Below are positions 49,531 to 57,956 of a DNA stretch of 64,000 nt, piece after piece. Numbering within the stretch: position 1 is the stretch's first letter; every line of letters begins with the position of its first letter. The position numbers and the translations under genes are program-made. This DNA comes from an uncultured Clostridiaceae bacterium. Lineage in GTDB: Bacteria; Bacillota; Clostridia; TANB77; CAG-508. The stretch spans positions 1 through 64,000 of the forward strand of contig CAKNOI010000004.1 in the NCBI GenBank assembly GCA_930990125.1, written 5' to 3'. A model generated the notes under the pieces. It searched no databases. It was given only the letters and a program-made list of their open reading frames with translations, and was not told the DNA's origin.

Positions 49531-50478
49531 ATGGAAAAAGTAATTGTAATAGGAGGTCCAACAGCGTCAGGCAAAACAGGACTAGGAGTAGAACTTGCTA
49601 AGCAAATACAAGGGGAAATTGTTTCAGCAGATTCGATGCAAATTTATAAAAAAATGAATATAGGAACAGCAAAGCCTACTGTAGAAGAAATGCAAGGTAT
49701 TCCACACCATGGAATAGATTTTGTAGAACCAGATACCAGATATAGTGTAGCGGATTTTAAAAAAGACGCCATGAAAGACATAAAAGATATTTTAGAAAGA
49801 GGAAAAGTACCGATTGTAGTAGGTGGAACAGGGCTGTACATTAATTCATTAATTGATGGTATTGACTATAAGGAAATACCATTTGATGAAACCTATAGAG
49901 CATATCTAGAAACATGTGTAGAACAGCAAGGATTGGATGCATTATACCAAGAAGCAAAACAAATTGACCCAGAAGCAATGAAACATATTAGTAAAAACGA
50001 TAAAAAAAGAATTTTAAGAGTACTTGAAATTTATAAGCAAACAGGAAAAACCAAAACAATATTAGAAAAAGAATCGAGAGCAGGGGGAATTCCATATGAC
50101 TACCATGTATTTTGTATTCAGATGGATAGAGAAATTCTATATCAAAGAATTAATACTAGAGTAGATAATATGATTCAGCAAGGATTAATTCAAGAAGTAA
50201 AAAACTTATTACAAGAATATCAAAAATTTCCTACAGCAATGCAAGGACTTGGATATAAGGAAGTTGTAGAATACTTACAAGGACGTACTACCAAAGAAGA
50301 AATGATAGAAACTATAAAAAGAGAAACAAGAAGATATGCTAAAAGACAGCTTACTTGGTTTCGAAAAAACAAACAAACAATTTGGCTAGATGGATTAAGA
50401 CCAAAACAAGAAAATATCGCTATTATTTTGGAGGAATACAGTGAAAAAAAAGCAAAAGAAGATGTTGCAAGAGGATAA
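49531..50478 (+). CDS. miaA: tRNA dimethylallyltransferase MiaA
   Basis: A 315-residue enzyme adding dimethylallyl to A37 of tRNAs reading U-starting codons. The P-loop is VIGGPTASGKTGLGVELA in parts (GGPTASGKT), followed by VSADSMQIYKKMNIGTAKPT and VVGGTGLYINSLIDG. GLGYKEVVEYLQG and KRQLTWFRK are typical of the C-terminal half. Located after mutL as in many Firmicutes. No hfq follows. Its last 38 nt overlap the next gene. Confidence 0.95.
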   Translation: MEKVIVIGGPTASGKTGLGVELAKQIQGEIVSADSMQIYKKMNIGTAKPTVEEMQGIPHHGIDFVEPDTRYSVADFKKDAMKDIKDILERGKVPIVVGGTGLYINSLIDGIDYKEIPFDETYRAYLETCVEQQGLDALYQEAKQIDPEAMKHISKNDKKRILRVLEIYKQTGKTKTILEKESRAGGIPYDYHVFCIQMDREILYQRINTRVDNMIQQGLIQEVKNLLQEYQKFPTAMQGLGYKEVVEYLQGRTTKEEMIETIKRETRRYAKRQLTWFRKNKQTIWLDGLRPKQENIAIILEEYSEKKAKEDVARG

Positions 50479-51757
50479 TAAAGTAGCAAAACCAAAGCTA
50501 CCAGAAGAAACAGAAAAGAGAAAAATAAAGCCAAAAAAAGTAGTTCTTTTGGTTTTATTTGCCATTCTTGCACTTGCTATTTTGATTGCAATTGGAATTG
50601 CTATTATTGGATTAATTCAAAACCCTACCAATACATTTATTGTAGAAAATGGAACTCTTTCTTTAGAAGAAAATGCAGTAGGATATGTACTAAGAGATGA
50701 AACAGTAGTACAAGGACAAAACTATAAAAATGGGATGGAAAAGCTTAAAACAGAAGGAGAAAAAGTAGCAAAAGGAGAGCCTATTTTTCGTTATTATACT
50801 TCTGGAGAAGAAGAATTAAAAAAGAAAATTGCAGAATTAGATTCTAAGTTGCAAGAGGCATTGTCAAATCAAAAGGATTTACTACCAAATGATACAAAAT
50901 CAATAGAAAGAGAAATTGATGCTAAATTAGACGAACTTTACCAAGTAAATGACATACAAAAAATAAGAGAATATAAAAAAGATATTAACAGCTATATTAC
51001 CAAACGTGCTAAAATGGTAGGAGAATTAAGTCCATCCGGTTCCTATATACGTAGTTTAATAGATAAAAGAAATGAATATGCAACAGAGTTAAATTCAGGT
51101 TCAGAATATATTAGCGCACCACAAAGTGGTATTGTTTCTTACCGTATTGATGGATTAGAAGAAGTATTGTCTGCCAAAACGCAGGATTTTAGTTATCTAA
51201 GTATAGAAACATTAGAAAACTTGAATTTGAAAACGGGTCAAATTATTGCAACCAGTGAAGAAGCAGGAAAAATCATCAATAATTTTAAATGTTATATAGC
51301 AATTCCGTTATCTTCTGAAAATGCGAAAGAAGCGACAGTAGGAGATAACGTAATGCTTCGTTTAGCTTCTTCTAAAGAAGTAGAAGCAACAATAGAATAT
51401 ATTGCGAAAGAAGGAGAAAGTCAATTAATTGTATTTTCGGTGGAAGAACAAGTAGAAGAACTAATCAATTATCGAAAAATATCTGTAGATGTCGTTTGGT
51501 GGAGTTATTCAGGACTAAAAATACCAAATTCCGCCATTGTTTACGAAAATGACCTAGCGTATGTAGTACGTAACCGATTAGGTTATTTAGACAAACTATT
51601 GGTAAAAATAAAAAAGCAAAATGAAAAATATGCATTAGTAACTAGCTATGAACCACAAGAGTTAAAAGAATTAGGAATTAGCTATAGTAGCACCAAAAAG
51701 ATTTCTTTGTATGATGAAATTTTAATTCATCCGGATACTAGTAAAATATTTGAATAA
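50441..51757 (+). CDS. HlyD-like membrane-fusion protein
   Basis: A 438-residue protein: Lys-rich cytoplasmic N-terminus, membrane segment at about 32-57 (VVLLVLFAILALAILIAIGIAI in parts), a biotinyl-lipoyl-like barrel sandwich interrupted by a coiled-coil hairpin (about 117-200), and strand-rich domains to the end. It resembles the HlyD family of adaptor proteins of efflux systems, but no ABC or RND transporter is adjacent; it lies ahead of sepF and divIVA, suggesting a link with the division apparatus. The start is GTG at 50441 behind GGAGGAA, inside miaA. Confidence 0.75.
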   Translation: MKKKQKKMLQEDNKVAKPKLPEETEKRKIKPKKVVLLVLFAILALAILIAIGIAIIGLIQNPTNTFIVENGTLSLEENAVGYVLRDETVVQGQNYKNGMEKLKTEGEKVAKGEPIFRYYTSGEEELKKKIAELDSKLQEALSNQKDLLPNDTKSIEREIDAKLDELYQVNDIQKIREYKKDINSYITKRAKMVGELSPSGSYIRSLIDKRNEYATELNSGSEYISAPQSGIVSYRIDGLEEVLSAKTQDFSYLSIETLENLNLKTGQIIATSEEAGKIINNFKCYIAIPLSSENAKEATVGDNVMLRLASSKEVEATIEYIAKEGESQLIVFSVEEQVEELINYRKISVDVVWWSYSGLKIPNSAIVYENDLAYVVRNRLGYLDKLLVKIKKQNEKYALVTSYEPQELKELGISYSSTKKISLYDEILIHPDTSKIFE

Positions 51758-51811
51758 ATATTACAAAAATATTACAGTACGTTTAAGTTTGTGTTACAAC
51801 ATGAAAAACTA

Positions 51812-51840
51812 TTGACAAATTCCCTAAAAAGTTAGATACT
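51812..51840 (+). promoter_or_regulatory. sepF promoter
   Basis: TTGACA (51812-51817), a 17-bp spacer and GATACT (51835-51840), a weak -10. Confidence 0.6.
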
Positions 51841-51886
51841 ATACAAAGAAAATACCAAGGAGAAGAAAATTAGGAGGTTTTTTAGA

Positions 51887-52354
51887 ATGTCAGGAGCAAT
51901 TATGAACAAAGTTTGGGATTTATTTGGAATGGATCCAGCAGAAGAAAAAGACGAAGAGAACGAGTTAGATTATGATATAGATACAGAAGAGGAAGAAGCT
52001 GGCGAGGAAAGAAAATTCTTTGGCAGAAAAAATAAAGTGGTTGCTATGCCACAAGTACAACAAATAAAAATGGTAATATCACAACCAACTACATTTGAAC
52101 AAGCAGAAAATATTTGTGATTTATTAAAAGAGAAAAAAGCAGTTATTGTTAACTTAGAATACGTTAACAAAGATGTTGCAAGAAGAATTGTAGATGTTGT
52201 TAGTGGAGCTGTTCATGCATTAGATGGTCATATTCAAAAAGTATCCAATTCTATTTTCTTAATTGCACCTTCTACATATGATATAACCAATGAAATGGCA
52301 AGAGAAGAAATAAAAAATAAGCTTTCCGTATCATGGCTTAGAAACAATAATTAA
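51887..52354 (+). CDS. sepF: Cell division protein SepF
   Basis: A 155-residue SepF. The N-terminal amphipathic helix (MNKVWDLFGM) would bind the membrane, an acidic linker follows, and the globular SepF domain (about 65-150) has KAVIVNLEYVNKDVARRIVD and GAVHALDGHIQKVSNSIFLIAP in parts. SepF bundles FtsZ and anchors it to the membrane. TAGGAGG precedes the ATG. It is followed after 29 nt by divIVA, as usual; ylmG/yggT and the YlmH-type genes between them in Bacillus are missing. Confidence 0.94.
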   Translation: MSGAIMNKVWDLFGMDPAEEKDEENELDYDIDTEEEEAGEERKFFGRKNKVVAMPQVQQIKMVISQPTTFEQAENICDLLKEKKAVIVNLEYVNKDVARRIVDVVSGAVHALDGHIQKVSNSIFLIAPSTYDITNEMAREEIKNKLSVSWLRNNN

Positions 52355-52383
52355 TAAAAAACACAAAAATAGGGAGGAAAAGC

Positions 52384-52839
52384 ATGCTTACACCATTAGA
52401 CATAGAAAATAAAAAATTTTCAAAGCAAATGATGAATGGATATAACGTAGACGAAGTAGATGATTTTTTAGATGAATTAACAGTAGATTACGAAAAAATG
52501 TATAAAGAATCTACAGAGAATAAAACAAAAATTGATGCTTTAGAAAAAGACCTTCTACATTATAAGACAATAGAAAATACACTTCAAAATACACTTGTAA
52601 TGGCACAATCTACAGCAGAAGAAGTAAAAGAAGTAGCAAGACAACAAGCAGAACAAATTGTAAAAGAAGCAGAAGGAAATGCTAGAAAATCCGTAGATGA
52701 CTTAGGACAAGAAATTTTAATGAAGAAAAAAGAATTAGAAGATATCCAAAAACAATTTGATATTTACAAAGCAAAAATGGAATCTTTGCTTATTTCTCAA
52801 TTAGAATTATTAAAAGATATTAATAAAGAAACAAAATAA
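52384..52839 (+). CDS. divIVA: DivIVA domain protein
   Basis: A 151-residue coiled-coil protein of the DivIVA/GpsB family. The N-terminal membrane-curvature domain is visible as LTPLDIENKKFSKQMMNGYN then VDEVDDFLDELTVDYEK, followed by heptad-rich coiled coil to the end. It marks poles and division sites and recruits partners. GGGAGGAAA lies upstream. It ends at a strong terminator. Confidence 0.93.
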   Translation: MLTPLDIENKKFSKQMMNGYNVDEVDDFLDELTVDYEKMYKESTENKTKIDALEKDLLHYKTIENTLQNTLVMAQSTAEEVKEVARQQAEQIVKEAEGNARKSVDDLGQEILMKKKELEDIQKQFDIYKAKMESLLISQLELLKDINKETK

Positions 52840-52843
52840 AAAG

Positions 52844-52888
52844 AAAAAGCACTTTAAAAAGAATGAAACTTTTTAAAGTGTTTTTTTC
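52844..52888 (+). terminator. Terminator after divIVA
   Basis: AAAAGCACTTTAAAAAG pairs with CTTTTTAAAGTG and the T-run after it. Confidence 0.88.
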
Positions 52889-52962
52889 TATAAAAAATAT
52901 TAAAAAATGTAACGAAAAAGGGAAAAAAGACACATATAAACAAGAAAGAGGGGGATAAGGTC

Positions 52963-53448
52963 ATGCAAAACATGGATGAAATATATAAGAACTATTCAAG
53001 TATAGTCTATAAATACTTAGTATGTTTAACGCATGATATGAACATAGCAGAAGAAATAACACAAGAGACGTTTTATGTGGCTGTAAGAGATATAGGAAAA
53101 TTTAGAGGAGAGTGTAAAATAGAAACTTGGCTATGTCAAATTGCAAAATATTTATGGTACAAAGAGCAAAAAGTAAGAAAAAAGATTAAAAATGTAAATA
53201 TAGAAGAGTGTTTCGAAATAGAAAGTGACGAAGCTACCAATATAGTAAGCAAAGAAGAAAAAAGTGCTTTATATAGAGCTTTAGAGAAACTAAATAACAT
53301 AACAAAACAAGTTATTTTACTAAGAGTTTCTGCAGACTTAAGTTTTAGGCAAATAGGAAATATTTATAATAAAACTGAAATATGGGCCCGTGTTACCTTT
53401 TATAGAGGAAAAGAAAAATTAAAGGAGGTATTAAAAAATGAAAAATGA
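52963..53448 (+). CDS. ECF sigma factor
   Basis: A 161-residue ECF sigma factor with region 2 (about 8-75: YKYLVCLTHDMNIAEEITQETF in parts, then IETWLCQIAKYLWY) and region 4 (about 105-158: VILLRVSADLSFRQIGNIYN then WARVTFYRGKEKL). The WARVTFYR signature is common in ECF factors paired with zinc-finger anti-sigma proteins. An AGAGGGGG site precedes the ATG. TGTAAC at 52908-52913 may be the -35 of an autoregulated promoter. The next gene overlaps it by 11 nt and is its likely anti-sigma partner. Confidence 0.9.
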   Translation: MQNMDEIYKNYSSIVYKYLVCLTHDMNIAEEITQETFYVAVRDIGKFRGECKIETWLCQIAKYLWYKEQKVRKKIKNVNIEECFEIESDEATNIVSKEEKSALYRALEKLNNITKQVILLRVSADLSFRQIGNIYNKTEIWARVTFYRGKEKLKEVLKNEK

Positions 53449-54094
53449 GAAAGAGTGTAAAAAAATTCAAGAGCTTTTACCAATGTATATAGACAATTTG
53501 ACTTCTAAAGAAGTTACAGAATACATAGAAGACCATTTGGCACAATGTAATTGTTGTAAAGAAAAACTAAAAAATATGAATTCTACTATTTCTTTAGAAA
53601 AAATAGAACAAAAAGAAATTGATTATTTAAAAAAGATAAAAAGAAAAAATTTTTATAAGATTTTAATGGTGATAATCTTTTTCCTAATACTGATAAGTGT
53701 AAGTTTTTGGTTCTTTATGAATTATAGAATTACTAAAAACCCAGAAGGAAAATATATGTTGGAAAAAGCAACAATAAATCAAGACGATATAATAAACTAT
53801 GACATTATGATACTAACAGGTCAAAAGGAAAATATTACTGCTACATGGTATGTTATTTTAACAGCAAAAGAACAAACTTGCGTAAATATTATTCAAGAAT
53901 TGGATGGATATGATCAGACTTATTTAGAAGAACAATATAACATGCTAAAAGAAAATTGGCAACTATTAAGGAATCCTAAATTACAAAATAATAAGCTCTA
54001 TATGAATGCAAATGAATGGAATGGACGAACAAAAGAAGATATAGAAAATTTATTTAAAGAGAGGTATCAATTAATAAATAAACAGATGATATAA
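53438..54094 (+). CDS. Zinc-finger anti-sigma factor
   Basis: A 218-residue single-pass membrane protein. The cytoplasmic anti-sigma domain has C7, then H33-x3-C37-x2-C40, the zf-HC2 zinc-binding motif that grips the sigma factor. A membrane segment lies at about 70-92 (KILMVIIFFLILISVSFWFF), and about 125 external residues without a recognised sensor domain follow. An AAAGGAGG lies 9 nt before the ATG, within the sigma gene; the overlap implies coupled translation. The signal it senses is unknown. Confidence 0.88.
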   Translation: MKNEKECKKIQELLPMYIDNLTSKEVTEYIEDHLAQCNCCKEKLKNMNSTISLEKIEQKEIDYLKKIKRKNFYKILMVIIFFLILISVSFWFFMNYRITKNPEGKYMLEKATINQDDIINYDIMILTGQKENITATWYVILTAKEQTCVNIIQELDGYDQTYLEEQYNMLKENWQLLRNPKLQNNKLYMNANEWNGRTKEDIENLFKERYQLINKQMI

Positions 54095-54389
54095 TTTAAG
54101 GAACATCCATTTACGGATGTTCTTTTTTAAAAAACGTAAGTAGTAAGATATAATGTATGAAAATAAAATAGGAGGTATATGTAAAAAAATAAGATTTTGA
54201 AAAAAATACATACAAGTATCTTAAAAAATGAAAAATACCTTGAAAAAGAAAAGCAAATACGATATAATGTGTTATGTCATATAAGTGAAATGATGTTACA
54301 TAAGTGTTAAATGTTTATTACAATTCCGTAAATAATCTTGACATATGCCAAAAAAATAATAAAATAGAAATATCTAAAAGAGGTGAACC
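54095..54389 (+). other. Terminator and promoters before rsmD
   Basis: A terminator, GAACATCC (54101-54108) with GGATGTTC (54115-54122) and a T-run, ends the sigma operon. Next comes TATAAT (54149-54154) followed by GGAGG and an ATG directly followed by TAA (54179-54184). A promoter TTGAAA/TATAAT (54240-54245, 54263-54268; spacer 17) and a second TTGACA/TAAAAT (54338-54343, 54360-54365; spacer 16) both point at rsmD. Confidence 0.7.
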
Positions 54390-54953
54390 ATGCGAGTAAT
54401 TAGTGGAATAGCAAGAGGAACACATCTAGCATGTGTGGACGAAGATTTTGTAAGACCAACCTTGGATAGAGTGAAGGAATCATTATTTAATATGATACAA
54501 ACCAGAATTTTGGATGCTACTGTTTTAGATTTATTTGCAGGAAGTGGAGCATTAGGGATTGAGTGCCTAAGTAGAGGTGCAAAGCAAGCCGTGTTTTGTG
54601 ATAAATCCCCTAAATGTATTAACATCATTAAGCAAAATTTAAAAAAGACCAAATTCGAAGAAAAAGCATGTATCCTAAATAAGGATTTCAAAAAATGTTT
54701 GGAAATATTAGCAAAAGACAAAAAAGTATTTGACATCCTATTTGTAGATCCTCCATATAAGTTAGATTTAGCAGGACAAGCAGTAGAAAGCATTATAGCC
54801 TTAGGATTACTATCAGAAGATGGAATCATTATTTTAGAAACAGATGAAAAGCAAAGAGATTTGAAACACATGGAAAACTTAAAGGTACAAGTATTACAAG
54901 AGCGAAAATATGGAAGAGTGAGCTTAATATTTTTGAATTCGAAAGGGGCTTAA
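54390..54953 (+). CDS. rsmD: 16S rRNA (guanine966-N2)-methyltransferase
   Basis: A 187-residue RsmD. MRVISGIARGTHL at the start, LDLFAGSGALGIECLSRGA for SAM binding, and the catalytic D120-P-P-Y motif are diagnostic. It methylates G966 of 16S rRNA. AAGAGGTG lies upstream of the ATG. In most Firmicutes coaD follows rsmD directly; here the next gene is a coiled-coil protein and coaD is not in the window. Confidence 0.94.
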   Translation: MRVISGIARGTHLACVDEDFVRPTLDRVKESLFNMIQTRILDATVLDLFAGSGALGIECLSRGAKQAVFCDKSPKCINIIKQNLKKTKFEEKACILNKDFKKCLEILAKDKKVFDILFVDPPYKLDLAGQAVESIIALGLLSEDGIIILETDEKQRDLKHMENLKVQVLQERKYGRVSLIFLNSKGA

Positions 54954-54958
54954 ACCAA

Positions 54959-55396
54959 ATGGAAATATTTACACTACTAGAAACGCTAGAAGATATTTTA
55001 GAAAACAGCAAAAACTTACCGTTTTCTAATAAAGGAATTGTAGATAAAGAAGAAATACTAGAAATTATAAAGGAAATACGACTAAAATTACCAGATGAAT
55101 TAAAACAAGCAAAATGGGTAAAAGAAGAAAGACAACGTATTCTAGTAGAAGCACAAAAAGAAGCTGACGATATTGTAAAAGAAGCAGAAAACAGAATTAT
55201 TTCTATGATAGATGAACATGAAATTACCAGAAAAGCATATGAGCAAAAAGCAGAAATAATCGAAACAGCAAACGAAATGTCAAGGGAAATTTCAAAAGGA
55301 ACCAAAGATTATGCAGATAATATCTTAGAAGGAATTGAAGTTGCTCTTCAAGATGCTTTAACCGTGATTCAAAATAATAGAAAAGAACTAAAATAA
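54959..55396 (+). CDS. Coiled-coil protein, ATP-synthase-stalk-like
   Basis: A 145-residue, strongly helical protein: EIFTLLETLEDILENSKNLP at the start, then a long charged coiled coil with Ala-Glu-Lys heptads (ILVEAQKEADDIVKEAENRI). Such proteins are often labelled ATPase or V-ATPase subunit H-like because of the coil, but there is no ATP-binding motif. It lies 5 nt after rsmD. The position equals that of the conserved coiled-coil gene found near rsmD-coaD in clostridia. DivIVA-like or membrane-associated function is possible. Confidence 0.7.
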   Translation: MEIFTLLETLEDILENSKNLPFSNKGIVDKEEILEIIKEIRLKLPDELKQAKWVKEERQRILVEAQKEADDIVKEAENRIISMIDEHEITRKAYEQKAEIIETANEMSREISKGTKDYADNILEGIEVALQDALTVIQNNRKELK

Positions 55397-55398
55397 AG

Positions 55399-55458
55399 AA
55401 AAAATCGGAAGTTGGAAGTCTAGAACATAGAAAAGATTTCCGAACTTGCGATTTTTTT
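55399..55458 (+). terminator. Long-loop terminator
   Basis: AAAATCGGAAGTT and AACTTGCGATTTTTTT pair with one mismatch around a loop of about 30 nt. Confidence 0.65.
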
Positions 55459-55488
55459 AGGTTACATAGCAAGAAAGGGATGTAGAAA

Positions 55489-57918
55489 TTGGCAAAAGGA
55501 AGAAGAAGTAAAAAAAAGCAAGAAAAAAGAAAAATAGATTTAGCAGTAGTAGGAATGTTGATTACTAGTATTCTACTTGCTATTTTAATATACACAAATT
55601 CTGGTTACATAGGAGAACACTTAAGTCCTATGCTGGGAGGCATTATGGGATTTATGAAATACGTGTTACCAATAGGAACCTTTGCAATAGGAATTTATTT
55701 AGCATTAGATGATAAAGAATATTTATATACCAAACTGGTGCAATATGCAGTTTTTTTAGTTGCAATTTCAGCAGTGTTTAGTATTTATCAAATCTCCATA
55801 GGAACCATAGATGTAAGTCAGGATTTTTCTACAGTGGTAAGACAGGCTTATGAGTTAGGAGAAAGCAATGTAGGAGGAGGCGTTATTGGAATATGTGTTG
55901 CCTATCCGTTAGTACAATTGCTAGGAACATTAGGAACTGTTATTCTTTGTATAGGAATTGCTATTATTTTACTTATATTTATGTTTGGTATTCGACCTTC
56001 TGAATATTTAGTGGCACTTTTGGATATGCTAGAAGAAAGAAAAGAAGAAAAAAGAGAAGCAAAAGAACTTGCAAAACAAGAAAAAGAAGAAGGAACTGTT
56101 AAAATTTCCAAAAGAGAAGAAAGAAAAAGACTTCGTGAGGAAAAAGCAAAACTATTGCGTGAAGAAGCAGAAAAACAAGCAGAACCAATGGAAAACCAAA
56201 TACGTATTACCGGATTATTAGAAGAAGATGTAGAAAAAGGAAAACGTAAAAAATATGATCACGGAAAAGACGATATTGTACCGCTAGCAATGGAAGAAAA
56301 GAAATCAGCTACTAGTTCGCCAGATTATATAGAAGCAGATTTATTTAAAAAGCAAGAAGAAACCAAGGAAGAAAAAACAAAAGAAGTCTTATTATTAGAG
56401 CATACCATGACGGTAGAGGACGAATATTATGAATTTCCGCCAGTAGCTTTACTAAGCGAAGGGGAGAAAAAGGCAAGCAAAGGTGGAAAAAAAGCAGTAA
56501 CTGATACCGCAACCAAATTACAAAAAACATTATACAGTTTTGGCGTTTCTGCTAAGGTGGAAAATGTATCGGTAGGACCTGCTATTACTCGTTATGAATT
56601 AAAACCAGCAGAAGGAGTAAGAGTAAGCAAAATAGCAAATTTGGCAGATGATATTGCACTTAACTTAGCTGCAGAAACGATTCGTATTGAGGCTCCTATT
56701 CCAGGAAAACAAGCAGTAGGAATAGAAGTACCAAACAAAGAAAATGAAGTAGTACATTTGCGAGAAATTATCGAGTCCGATGCCTTCCAAAACCATAAGT
56801 CTAAACTTGCTTTTGCACTAGGAAAAGACGTCGCAGGAGAAGGCGTGGTAACCGATATTGCAAAAATGCCACACGTACTTATTGCTGGAGCTACTGGTTC
56901 TGGTAAAAGTGTTTGTATTAATACCATGATAGCAAGTATTATTTATAAAGCAAAACCAAGTGAAGTAAAATTATTAATGATTGACCCAAAAGTAGTAGAA
57001 TTATCTGTGTATAATGGAATACCACATCTACTTATTCCTGTTGTAACAGATCCTAAAAAAGCAGCAGGGGCTTTAGCTTGGGCAGTGCAAGAAATGGTAA
57101 ACAGATATAGCTTGTTTGCTGCCAAAGGAGTACGTGATATTAAAGGATATAACGAATCTTTGGATAAAGAAGAAGGAGAAGAGGCAAAAGCAAAATTACC
57201 ACAAATCGTGATTATTATTGATGAGCTTGCAGATTTAATGATGGTAGCTGCAAAAGACGTAGAAGATGCTATTTGCCGTTTAGCACAAATGGCAAGAGCA
57301 GCCGGAATGCATTTGGTAATAGCAACCCAAAGACCATCTGTAGATGTTATTACAGGTATTATTAAAGCCAACATCCCATCAAGAATAGCATTTTCGGTAT
57401 CATCCCAAGTAGATTCTAGAACCATTTTAGATATGGCAGGTGCAGAAAAATTATTAGGAAAAGGAGATATGCTATTTTATCCATCAGGAGCACCAAAACC
57501 TACAAGAGTACAGGGAGCTTTTGTATCTGACAAAGAAGTGGAAAAAATAGTAGACTTCTTAAAAGCAAATGGCGAAGTTACCTATAATGAAGATATTATA
57601 GAACAAGTAGAAAAAGCCAATAGTACCGATAAAGAAATAAAAGAAACAGAAGAAGACGATGACGATACGGATCCATTTTTAATGGAAGCCATTGACACTG
57701 TTGTAGAAACAGGACAGGCCTCTACTTCTTTTATACAAAGGAGATTTAAAGTAGGGTATGCAAGAGCAGGAAGAATTATTGACCAAATGGAAGAAAGAGG
57801 TATTATTTCCGGATATCAAGGAAGCAAACCAAGAGAAGTACTAATGACCAAAGAAAGATGGGCAGAATTAAAAATGGCTGGAGTAGCAGAACCAGAAAAT
57901 AGTATTCCGGAAGAATAA
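55489..57918 (+). CDS. ftsK: DNA translocase FtsK/SpoIIIE
   Basis: An 809-residue chromosome pump. Four membrane segments lie in the first 165 residues (about 19-36, 46-70, 80-105, 130-165). A charged linker spans about 175-340, then the motor with Walker A GATGSGKS at 467-474, Walker B IVIIIDELADLMMV and ATQRPSVDVITG. The C-terminal gamma domain (about 722-790, with TSFIQRRFKVGYARAGRIID in parts) reads KOPS/SRS polarity signals. The start is TTG at 55489, with AAGGGATG somewhat far upstream. It moves DNA through the division septum, including into the forespore. Confidence 0.96.
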   Translation: MAKGRRSKKKQEKRKIDLAVVGMLITSILLAILIYTNSGYIGEHLSPMLGGIMGFMKYVLPIGTFAIGIYLALDDKEYLYTKLVQYAVFLVAISAVFSIYQISIGTIDVSQDFSTVVRQAYELGESNVGGGVIGICVAYPLVQLLGTLGTVILCIGIAIILLIFMFGIRPSEYLVALLDMLEERKEEKREAKELAKQEKEEGTVKISKREERKRLREEKAKLLREEAEKQAEPMENQIRITGLLEEDVEKGKRKKYDHGKDDIVPLAMEEKKSATSSPDYIEADLFKKQEETKEEKTKEVLLLEHTMTVEDEYYEFPPVALLSEGEKKASKGGKKAVTDTATKLQKTLYSFGVSAKVENVSVGPAITRYELKPAEGVRVSKIANLADDIALNLAAETIRIEAPIPGKQAVGIEVPNKENEVVHLREIIESDAFQNHKSKLAFALGKDVAGEGVVTDIAKMPHVLIAGATGSGKSVCINTMIASIIYKAKPSEVKLLMIDPKVVELSVYNGIPHLLIPVVTDPKKAAGALAWAVQEMVNRYSLFAAKGVRDIKGYNESLDKEEGEEAKAKLPQIVIIIDELADLMMVAAKDVEDAICRLAQMARAAGMHLVIATQRPSVDVITGIIKANIPSRIAFSVSSQVDSRTILDMAGAEKLLGKGDMLFYPSGAPKPTRVQGAFVSDKEVEKIVDFLKANGEVTYNEDIIEQVEKANSTDKEIKETEEDDDDTDPFLMEAIDTVVETGQASTSFIQRRFKVGYARAGRIIDQMEERGIISGYQGSKPREVLMTKERWAELKMAGVAEPENSIPEE

Positions 57919-57956
57919 ATCACAAAAGAAAGAATAGAGTGGAGCAAGGAGTTTGC

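Noticed and set aside
56943-57425. 160-codon minus-strand frame inside ftsK
   Set aside because: Shadow of the motor domain; no start signals.
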